Shown: positions 56,910-64,000 of the stretch, one piece after another
Layout: each line of letters begins with the position of its first letter
Numbering within the stretch: the first letter of the stretch is position 1
Assembly (NCBI GenBank): GCA_963701015.1
Contig: OY969556.1
Coordinates: 2,170,001 to 2,234,000, forward strand
Length of the DNA: 64,000 bases
Direction: 5' to 3'
Source: MFD09286-c1 sp963701015
Lineage (GTDB): Bacteria; Bacteroidota; Bacteroidia; Bacteroidales; DTGW01
Notes under the pieces: model-generated
Database searches by the model: none
Seen by the model: only the letters and a program-made list of their open reading frames with translations
What the model was told of the DNA's origin: nothing
Position numbers and translations under genes: made by a program

Positions 56910-59900
56910 TTAACGAAAATACTTTCGTATATAAAATATTGAAACTGAAATTAGAATAACCGAAAGAACTGAACTCCAAATGATGCCCCATTTATAAAAT
57001 GAATGGGGCATTTTAATTTGAATAGCCTGGGTTTTGCCACTTTGCACAAAAGCCGCCCAATAATGCGGATGGGCATATCGTGGATCGGACATACTTATAT
57101 ATTTATTTTTTGCTGCTTGCAAAGCCTTGTCTATAGTCATATGTTGCTTAAGGTTTTCGTAAAATTCCTGCATAAATTCTGAAGTACTATTATCTGAAAT
57201 ACTCCACAAAGCATAAACCATACTTGGACAACCTGCATAAACAAAACTTCGTGCCAGGCTGACCAATCCTTCCCCTTTCATCAATTGGCCGTTACCGGTA
57301 TTACATGCACTTAAAACTGCCAATGGCGTATTCAGGTTAAGATTACTTATTTCATAAGAATATAACAGATTATTAGCATCTGTATCATTGGTTTGTGTAA
57401 ATGCCAATGCCGATGAATTTGAATTATCATTATCATTATCAACTATAGCATGCATAGCCAAATGAAGTATCTTATTTTCATGCATTGTTTCTAAAAAAGT
57501 TTCTTTGGTAGCCTGCTTTCCAATAATTGATTCACCATCCATTATTTTTACCACCTTTTTCGCTTCAATGGTATTCCCAGTTAACGGGGAAAGCATTATT
57601 GAACCTCTGTGTTTTGGGTTCGTATAACTTTCATAATTGGGGGCAAAAGCTAAAACCCCATCAACCGATGGTGAATTTAATTGCTGTTGCATGGTATATA
57701 ACTCGGATGAAAAGGAATAGCTGAAGGTATATTTATTCACCAAATAATTTAAACTTCCATAATCAGCATGTTTGGGAATGATTGTATTTGTTATCAATGC
57801 TTCAAATGGCAACAAATTAATTGTTCCATCAGGAATAATTATAATATCATTATTGTTTAATGAATTTACTATGGGTTGAAATAATTTTATATATAACCAT
57901 GATGCTGATGAAATATATTCCTTTATTCCTTTTTCGGTAAATGATTTATCGTTCACATAGGTTATGAGCTTTCTGAGTTTGGTTATACTATCATCTATTC
58001 CTGCGGATGATTGGCTGAATAATTTTATGGAATTATTTGTGAGCAAAAATGTGTATATACTATCACCTGCAAACTCATATTCAACAATTGATTTTTGGGT
58101 TCCTGTTAAACGTGACAATTGTTCTATATTTACATTATGGCTTTGGTATTTTAGTTTGTAATACAAAGGGTAATTTTCATCAAATTGCTTATCGAGATTA
58201 GCTGATTCTTTTAACAATTCAATAAGTTTATTTTGCTGTTCCGCTAAATTCAAAGAATTTTCGATCTTCGATTTTTTCAATTCATTTATTGAGATTTGTA
58301 TTTCCGAAATTTTTTCTTTTAACTTTTTATCTTTTTCAATAATTGAATCTGGTATCCCTCCTAATTTTTTATAAACATTATCCAGTACATTCATTGAAAT
58401 TACATTTGCCTTACAATTATCAGCAGCCATAAATGACTTTTCCAACCAATTGGAGTGATGAGTAAGATAATACATTTGAAGCGCAGTGATGAAAACTTTA
58501 TTATTAACCGGTGACTTTTTCCCTGCAAATTTCAACTGGTCATCTTCGGTATCCATTTGCCGGTTATGATTTTCAACCACTTCTTTTGCTTTTAAATAAT
58601 GCTCATAGCTTTTTTCGTATAAATATAACCGTCGTTCATTATTTTTACATTGTTTTGCCATAAGTGAAAGAACATCACCTTTTCCAATTAAAGCATCAAT
58701 CAAATTATCATGTGAAATAATTTGTGATACATCAAAAATAGGAACTTCAAAGTTGCTTCCATAAAAATCAGGCTCAATGGAATTACAAATGACCTTTTGA
58801 TAAACATCAAGGCTTTGTTCGTAATTTTTTAAATTTTGTAGTGAAAGTGCTTTCCAATAAATAAAGTAAGCATAATAAATATTTTTCTTTTCCGAACCAC
58901 CACTTATTATATTTTCATTTTGCTCAACCAATTTTAGGGCTTCATTATATTGTTTGTTGGCATTCAGAAAGCGAGAATATTCCCCAACAATCATTAACAA
59001 GTCAACAATTCTTGTATTTTTTCCATATTTATATTTCTGAATACATTTATGAAAATAAAAGTCGGCACTGTCCTTACTATTTTTTTTGCCATAACAGTTT
59101 GCGATGAGTTCGTAATCATAAACTCCTGGAACAAGTTTGTTTTTTCTGAATATATTTATAGCCTGGTAAAATATCGGCAAAGCTTTATCATATTGATGAT
59201 TTAAGTGATATGCTATAGCTTTTGATTGTAATGCAAGAATTAACCGCTCAGGATCATTGTTTTTTTGATAAAATTCAATTGCTTGATCAGCATGAGCATT
59301 AGCCGCATCAAATTTGTTAAGATAACTTTCAATAAATGATTCACGATACAAAACTTCCATTTTGTCATTTTTGAAAGTCTCCAATTTGTCATAAATTGAG
59401 TTCGCTTGAGAAAAATACAAATTAGCTTTATTATATTCACCATTTGAAGCATAATCGCAAGCCATAAAAACCAAATCGTATGCAAAGTTTGAAGAATCAA
59501 TGATTCTTGATTGAGATGCCTTTTGAAATGCTGTATCAAAGTATTTTTTGGATTTGATAATATTGTATTCAAATGTATAAATATTATCTCCCAACCGAGT
59601 ATAATAATTTACAAATTCAAAGGCATGTTTATCTTTCTTTAAACAAGCAATTTTCAATGCATTTTTATAATAATAATTACTGCTATCGAGAATCTTAAGC
59701 TTATAATAGTTATCACCCAATTGGTAATATAATCCAGCCCTATTCGTATCCTTTTCAGTAAAATGTTTCAAAAGGATTTTGATTTTATCAATTGCCTTAC
59801 TGTAATTTTTGGCATTATAGTTTTTCGAAACTTCAAATAATAAATAATCAAATTTAAACTTTTGAAAAACTTGTAATTTTTCAAGACTATCAATTATGAC

Positions 59901-60164
59901 AGCTATTTTAGATGCTTCTATTTTATTGTCTATTGCTGTATAACATTTATATAATTGAATATAGGATTTGAAATAAATTGAATCGTTTTTATCAGTAGAT
60001 TTTATTAAATAATTTTTATAACAATCTATGGCCTTATAATATTGGTAAGATTGAAAAAATTTATCGCCGTTTTTATATAAATTATTGGAATTCTCATTTT
60101 TAGTATTTTTGTTGCATGATGTAAAGGCAATAACTATAAAAACAAATATTCGCAATTTCATCAT
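56910..60164 (-). CDS. TPR-CHAT lipoprotein, first copy
   Basis: A 1084-residue protein. A signal sequence with lipobox ending FTSC places the lipid Cys at 17. Residues about 30-600 are TPR-like helices. A coiled-coil linker (about 600-670) leads to the CHAT caspase-like domain (about 675-1045). The domain has LHLAMHAI (His901, and His905, the likely catalytic His) and LSACNTGNG (Cys954), with the GEGLVSLARSFVYAGCPSM block that follows in CHAT proteins. A C-terminal membrane helix covers about 1058-1080. CHAT domains are cysteine proteases that cut partner proteins after a signal; the target here is unknown. A paralogue starts upstream, 40 bases away, on the same strand. Confidence 0.85.
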   Translation of the reverse strand: MMKLRIFVFIVIAFTSCNKNTKNENSNNLYKNGDKFFQSYQYYKAIDCYKNYLIKSTDKNDSIYFKSYIQLYKCYTAIDNKIEASKIAVIIDSLEKLQVFQKFKFDYLLFEVSKNYNAKNYSKAIDKIKILLKHFTEKDTNRAGLYYQLGDNYYKLKILDSSNYYYKNALKIACLKKDKHAFEFVNYYTRLGDNIYTFEYNIIKSKKYFDTAFQKASQSRIIDSSNFAYDLVFMACDYASNGEYNKANLYFSQANSIYDKLETFKNDKMEVLYRESFIESYLNKFDAANAHADQAIEFYQKNNDPERLILALQSKAIAYHLNHQYDKALPIFYQAINIFRKNKLVPGVYDYELIANCYGKKNSKDSADFYFHKCIQKYKYGKNTRIVDLLMIVGEYSRFLNANKQYNEALKLVEQNENIISGGSEKKNIYYAYFIYWKALSLQNLKNYEQSLDVYQKVICNSIEPDFYGSNFEVPIFDVSQIISHDNLIDALIGKGDVLSLMAKQCKNNERRLYLYEKSYEHYLKAKEVVENHNRQMDTEDDQLKFAGKKSPVNNKVFITALQMYYLTHHSNWLEKSFMAADNCKANVISMNVLDNVYKKLGGIPDSIIEKDKKLKEKISEIQISINELKKSKIENSLNLAEQQNKLIELLKESANLDKQFDENYPLYYKLKYQSHNVNIEQLSRLTGTQKSIVEYEFAGDSIYTFLLTNNSIKLFSQSSAGIDDSITKLRKLITYVNDKSFTEKGIKEYISSASWLYIKLFQPIVNSLNNNDIIIIPDGTINLLPFEALITNTIIPKHADYGSLNYLVNKYTFSYSFSSELYTMQQQLNSPSVDGVLAFAPNYESYTNPKHRGSIMLSPLTGNTIEAKKVVKIMDGESIIGKQATKETFLETMHENKILHLAMHAIVDNDNDNSNSSALAFTQTNDTDANNLLYSYEISNLNLNTPLAVLSACNTGNGQLMKGEGLVSLARSFVYAGCPSMVYALWSISDNSTSEFMQEFYENLKQHMTIDKALQAAKNKYISMSDPRYAHPHYWAAFVQSGKTQAIQIKMPHSFYKWGIIWSSVLSVILISVSIFYIRKYFR

Positions 60165-60204
60165 TTAATATTTGGCTTTTTGTTTCTGTGATTAATCAAT
60201 TGTA

Positions 60205-63200
60205 TTATTTCCTATAAAATCTTACTGACCCAAAAATAATAAATGATATAACTATAAGTGAAATAAATATAATTAATACCATTTTTCGATATTTATTGAA
60301 TGAATGTGGCATTTTTATTTGTATGGCTTGGGTTTTCCCACTTTGCACAAAAGCTGCCCAATAATGAGGATGGGCGTATCGTGGATCGGACATACTTATA
60401 TATTTATTTTTTGCCGTTTGCAAAGCCTTGTCTATAGTCATATATTGCTTAAGGTTTTCGTAAAATTCCTGCATAAATTCAGAGGTACTATTATCCGAAA
60501 TACTCCACAAAGCATAAACCATACTTGGGCAACCTGCATATACAAAACTCCTTGCCAGACTAACTAATCCTTCTCCTTTCATTAATTGGCCATTACCGGT
60601 ATTACATGCACTTAAAACTGCCAATGGCGTATTCAGGTTAAGATTACTTATTTCATAAGAATATAACAGATTATTAGCATCTGTATCATTGGTTTGTGTA
60701 AATGCTAATGCCGATGAATTTGAATTATCGTTATCAACTATTGCATGCATAGCCAAATGAAGTATCTTATTTTCATGCATTGTTTCTAAAAAAGTTTCTT
60801 TGGTAGCCTGCTTTCCAATAATTGATTCACCATCCATTATTTTTACCACCTTTTTCGCTTCACTGGTATTCCCTGTTAATGGTGAAAGCATTATTGAACT
60901 TCTGTGTTTTGGGTTCGTATAACTTTCATAATTTGGGGCAAAAGCTAAAACCCCATCAACCGATGGTGAATTTAATTGCTGTTGCATGGTATATAACTCG
61001 GATGAAAAGGAATAACTGAAGGTATATTTATTCACCAAATAATTTAAACTTCCATAATCAGCATGGTTGGGAATAACTGTATTTGTTACCAATGCCTCAA
61101 ATGGCAACAAATTAATTGTTCCATCAGGAATAATTATAATATCATTATTGTTTAATGAATATATTATGGGTTGAAATAATTTTTTATATAACCATGAGGC
61201 TGATGAAATATATTCCTTTATCCCTTTTTCGGTAAATGATTTATCATTAACATTAGTTATGAGCTTTCTGAGTTTGGTTATACTATCATCTATTCCTGCG
61301 GATGATTGACTGAATAATTTTATGGAATTATTGGATAATAGAAAAGTATATAAACTATCTCCGGCAAACTCATATTCAACAATTGATTTTTGGTTTCCCA
61401 TAAATCGTGATAATTGTTCTATATTCACATTATGGCTTTGGTATTTTAATTGATGATACAACAGATAATTATCCTCTAATTGAATGCCAAGTTTTTCTGA
61501 CTCTTTTAAAAGAGAAACCAGCTTGTTTTGATTATTTGAAATTTCAGCTTGTCCAAAGCTTTTACTTTTTTTCTCATCATAGAGCAAATTTTGTAATTGT
61601 GCAATTTGTTCATTCATTTTTTTATCACGCTGAATTAATGAATCCGGTATCCCGCCCAATTTTTTATAAACATTGTCAAGCACATTCATTGAAATAACAT
61701 TGGCCTTGCAATTATCTTCAGCAATAAACAATTTTTCAAGCCAATCAGCACTATGCGTCAGGTAATATATTTGTAAGACTGTGGTGAATATTTTTATATT
61801 TATCGGCGACTTTATACCTGCAAATTTCAACTGGTCATCTTCGGTATCCATTTGCCGGTTATGGTTTTCAACAACCTCTTTTGCTTTTATATAATGTTCA
61901 TAGCTTTTTTCGTATAAATATAGCCGTCGTTCATTATTTTCACATTTTTTTGCCATAAGTGAAAGGACATCACCTTTTCCAATTAAGGCATCAATTAGAT
62001 TATCATATGAAATGATTTGTGAAACATCAAAAATAGGAACGTCATAATTACTTCCATAAAAATCGGGCTCAATGGAATTACATGTAACTTCTTGATAAAC
62101 CTTAAGACTTTCATCGTATTTTTTTAAATTCTGCAATGTAAGGGCTTTCCAATAAATAAAAAAAGCAAAGTTTATGTCTTTTGGATTGCATTTTAATCGA
62201 ATCTCCGATTCATATTTTTCAATAACATTTTGTGAAGCTTTATAGAGATGAATGGAATTCAAAAATCGACTATACTGACCAACAATTGTAGTCAAAAAAT
62301 AAGTCCTGATAATTTCTTTTTTTTGATTTGCAACCATGCTTTTTTCAAAATAATAAATGGCGCTATCCTTATTCATTAATCTTTCATAACAATTAGCCAG
62401 ATTGTAATAATCAATTGTAGTTGGCTCAAGATTTGCCTTATGGCATGTATAAATGGTTTCGTATGAAGAAATTAATGACTTCTCGTACATGTGTTCAAAA
62501 TAATAAATGGATGTTTTTATTCTTAAGGCATTAATTAATTGTTCTGTTGAATTGTTTTTTTTAAAATATGCAATTGCCTGGTCCGTTTTGGAAATTGCGG
62601 CATCAAATTTATTTAAATATGTTTCCATAGAGGACTCAACTAATAATACCTTTATTTTTTCATTCTGATAGTTATTTAATTGATCATATATTTGGTAAGC
62701 CTTATTGTAAAAATGATCAGCAATTTTATATTTTCCATTGAAATGATAAATATAGCCTATATATAATAAGTCTCCGGCATAATTAATTGAATCAATATTT
62801 TGCGTTTTTGAAGCTATAAATATTGCCGAATCAATATATATTTTCACCTTATCGAAGGCATTTTTGGAAATACTCAAGAAATAAGCATAAGACGAATAAT
62901 ATGTGACCAGTTCGAAAGAAAGTTTATTTTTTTTTATATGAGCAATTTCAATTGCTTTTTTATAAAAATACCCGCTACTATCAAAAATATTAAGATAATA
63001 ATAACTTTCTCCTAATTGGAAATAATATGGTGCTAATAATGTGTCGTTTTGTTGAAAATAAGGTAAAATGTTTTGAATACTTTGAATAATTTTCCTTGGT
63101 TCTTTTACTTGAATATTTTTAAAAACCAGGTATTTATTATAATCGAATTTGTATTTATTCAACATACTTATTTTCTTAAGGCTATCTATTATATTTGATA

Positions 63201-63459
63201 CTTTTGTTGTGAGTTTTTTATTATTAATTGCACAATAGCATCGGTAAAGCTGAATATATGATTGAAATAATAGAGAGTCGTTTTTAGGTTCGGAGCTATG
63301 AATATATTTTTTGTAACAATCTATAGCCTTATAATATTGGTAAGATTGAAAAAAAATATCTCCATTTTTATAAAATAACGTAGAATTTTCATTTTTTTTA
63401 TTTACATTGCATGAAGTAAAGGCAATAACTAAAAGCAGAATTTTTAAAAGTTTTTGCAT
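60205..63459 (-). CDS. TPR-CHAT lipoprotein, second copy
   Basis: A 1084-residue paralogue with the same order: lipobox FTSC (Cys17), TPR region, coiled coil, CHAT domain with His905 and Cys952, and a C-terminal membrane helix. The CHAT domain is nearly identical to the first copy (about twenty or fewer differences by eye in about 370 residues). The TPR half is clearly diverged, and the membrane tail is different in sequence. A 2-residue deletion in the Asp-Asn run after His905 explains the shift of the Cys. It is the upstream gene of the pair and probably heads their transcript. Confidence 0.85.
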   Translation of the reverse strand: MQKLLKILLLVIAFTSCNVNKKNENSTLFYKNGDIFFQSYQYYKAIDCYKKYIHSSEPKNDSLLFQSYIQLYRCYCAINNKKLTTKVSNIIDSLKKISMLNKYKFDYNKYLVFKNIQVKEPRKIIQSIQNILPYFQQNDTLLAPYYFQLGESYYYLNIFDSSGYFYKKAIEIAHIKKNKLSFELVTYYSSYAYFLSISKNAFDKVKIYIDSAIFIASKTQNIDSINYAGDLLYIGYIYHFNGKYKIADHFYNKAYQIYDQLNNYQNEKIKVLLVESSMETYLNKFDAAISKTDQAIAYFKKNNSTEQLINALRIKTSIYYFEHMYEKSLISSYETIYTCHKANLEPTTIDYYNLANCYERLMNKDSAIYYFEKSMVANQKKEIIRTYFLTTIVGQYSRFLNSIHLYKASQNVIEKYESEIRLKCNPKDINFAFFIYWKALTLQNLKKYDESLKVYQEVTCNSIEPDFYGSNYDVPIFDVSQIISYDNLIDALIGKGDVLSLMAKKCENNERRLYLYEKSYEHYIKAKEVVENHNRQMDTEDDQLKFAGIKSPINIKIFTTVLQIYYLTHSADWLEKLFIAEDNCKANVISMNVLDNVYKKLGGIPDSLIQRDKKMNEQIAQLQNLLYDEKKSKSFGQAEISNNQNKLVSLLKESEKLGIQLEDNYLLYHQLKYQSHNVNIEQLSRFMGNQKSIVEYEFAGDSLYTFLLSNNSIKLFSQSSAGIDDSITKLRKLITNVNDKSFTEKGIKEYISSASWLYKKLFQPIIYSLNNNDIIIIPDGTINLLPFEALVTNTVIPNHADYGSLNYLVNKYTFSYSFSSELYTMQQQLNSPSVDGVLAFAPNYESYTNPKHRSSIMLSPLTGNTSEAKKVVKIMDGESIIGKQATKETFLETMHENKILHLAMHAIVDNDNSNSSALAFTQTNDTDANNLLYSYEISNLNLNTPLAVLSACNTGNGQLMKGEGLVSLARSFVYAGCPSMVYALWSISDNSTSEFMQEFYENLKQYMTIDKALQTAKNKYISMSDPRYAHPHYWAAFVQSGKTQAIQIKMPHSFNKYRKMVLIIFISLIVISFIIFGSVRFYRK

Positions 63460-63483
63460 TAGAAATTCAAAATTTTATTTACC

Positions 63484-63491
63484 CAAAATTA
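63484..63491 (-). promoter_or_regulatory. -7 promoter element of the TPR-CHAT pair
   Basis: The minus strand reads TAATTTTG, a TAnnTTTG match 24 bases before the ATG at 63459. No -33 TTG lies at the right distance. Confidence 0.45.
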
Positions 63492-63497
63492 TTAATT

Positions 63498-63578
63498 ATG
63501 AGAACATTTATTCATTTCAGTCCAGAACCTCCTCCTCCTCCTCCGGTAAAAGTAAAAAAACCAGCCAAGAAAAAATAA
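63498..63578 (+). CDS. Proline- and lysine-rich micro-ORF (26 residues)
   Basis: The ATG at 63498 opens a short frame that starts MRTFIHFSPE, has six consecutive prolines and ends VKVKKPAKKK before TAA at 63576-63578. It diverges from the CHAT gene across 38 bases and is followed 25 bases later by a strong plus-strand terminator, which supports a real short transcript. No family is recognised. The longer overlapping frame in another phase was not preferred because it runs antisense into the CHAT start and through low-complexity Ser/Lys. Confidence 0.4.
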   Translation: MRTFIHFSPEPPPPPPVKVKKPAKKK

Positions 63579-63603
63579 CTGGGAAGGTAGTAAAAGAAAA
63601 CAA

Positions 63604-63646
63604 AAAAGAGGCCGTCTCAAAAGTAAAAATGAGATGGTCTTTTTTT
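63604..63646 (+). terminator. Strong intrinsic terminator, plus strand
   Basis: Arms AAAAGAGGCCGTCTCA (63604-63619) and 63630-63645 (starting TGAGATGG and ending in T7) pair over 16 bases with three G-U pairs in the plus transcript. On the minus strand these would be A-C mismatches, so the direction is plus. Confidence 0.82.
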
Positions 63647-63794
63647 GGTTAAAAAACGTAGAATTTTTTTGAACTGATCAAAATGTTTTATGGTAGATTA
63701 TTTTTTTGTTTGATCAATTTAGATTTTTTTGATAATAATTTAATAATTACGATATAGGACATTTGTTGCCTTCCTAAGAGGATGGCAAAGCAGC

Positions 63795-64000
63795 CTATGC
63801 TGCTCTTTTTGCTAAATTGTGTGCCAACGCTAGTAAGCCCATTTCAATTTCTGTTTTTAACATTCCTTTAAGTCCAAAACGCTTAAATCCTTTATTAAAC
63901 TTGATATTGGCAAAAACGGGTTCAACATCAACCCCTCTTTTACTTCGGTAGTAAAGCCCTTGCTCACTCTTCAAGCGTTCTGATGCTTGGGCCTTTAGTC
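63795..64000 (-). CDS. IS1182-family transposase, C-terminal end (cut by window edge)
   Basis: The minus frame is open from base 64000 to TAG at 63795-63797. The last 67 residues include QGLYYRSKRGVDVEPVFANI, FNKGFKRFGLKGM and LALAHNLAKRAA. This is the end of a DDE transposase of the IS1182 type, where the Glu in VEPVF is the last catalytic acid. The start and the rest of the element lie beyond the window. Between 63647 and 63794 only A/T-rich sequence and an inverted pair, TGATCAAA (63675-63682) and TTTGATCA (63709-63716), were seen; the element's end was not identified. Confidence 0.82.
   Translation of the reverse strand, partial: LKAQASERLKSEQGLYYRSKRGVDVEPVFANIKFNKGFKRFGLKGMLKTEIEMGLLALAHNLAKRAA

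Noticed and set aside
63407..63652. 81-codon plus-strand frame beside the CHAT gene
   Set aside because: It starts antisense inside the CHAT signal peptide and runs through the terminator; the 26-codon frame in another phase fits the local signals better.
1..64000. CRISPR array, tRNA or rRNA genes
   Set aside because: No regularly spaced direct repeats, cloverleaf-like segments or conserved rRNA stretches were seen in any intergenic region.

Overview
The window is AT-rich DNA (about one third G+C by eye) from a member of the Bacteroidetes. Evidence: a SusC/SusD pair, a type IX secretion (T9SS) C-terminal sorting domain, several lipoproteins with Bacteroidetes-type lipoboxes, a DUF4294 protein, and promoters of the phylum-specific form TTG-N19/21-TAnnTTTG. 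No rRNA, tRNA or CRISPR array was seen. The genus cannot be named from what is visible; the mix suggests an environmental or gut Bacteroidales-like organism.

Layout. 1-3136: two membrane glycosyltransferases on the minus strand, one cut by the window edge and one TMTC-like with a TPR tail. 3361-5304: a secreted TPR protein. 5411-11036: a three-gene heavy-metal RND efflux operon (outer-membrane channel, lipoprotein adaptor, CzcA-type pump). 11109-15427: a MacAB-type ABC exporter operon (ATPase, two FtsX-like permeases, adaptor). 15687-31036: a carbohydrate-utilisation locus with SusC, SusD, a CBM9-like T9SS cargo protein, cellobiose 2-epimerase, an ABC-type solute-binding lipoprotein and a putative surface metalloprotease on one strand, and a GH3 beta-glucosidase plus a CE2-like acetylesterase lipoprotein diverging on the other. 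The susC upstream region carries a tandem operator-like repeat.

31134-55333 is mostly housekeeping: rmuC, a YjjG-like nucleotidase, a lone chemotaxis receptor, a TPR-comA-aroE operon, a frameshifted asparagine synthetase next to an Lrp/AsnC regulator, pyruvate kinase, a Xer recombinase, a SPOUT RNA methylase, sucC, two CDGSH iron-sulfur proteins, DUF4294, thpR, an exopolysaccharide sugar transferase, pcm, a metallo-beta-lactamase-fold hydrolase and gcvP.

55589-63459 is the most unusual region. An ECF-type sigma factor and a single-pass TPR membrane protein converge on two tandem 1084-residue lipoproteins with long TPR sensor regions and C-terminal CHAT (caspase-like) peptidase domains. The two CHAT domains are nearly identical while the TPR halves have diverged. 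Just beyond lie a proline-rich micro-ORF with its own terminator and the end of an IS1182-family transposase.

Functionally, the efflux, ABC and TPR-CHAT groups look like envelope stress or defence modules. The PUL imports and processes an acetylated beta-linked glucan or glucomannan-type glycan: CE2 deacetylates, SusCD imports, and GH3 and the epimerase work on the oligosaccharides. The exact substrate is inferred.
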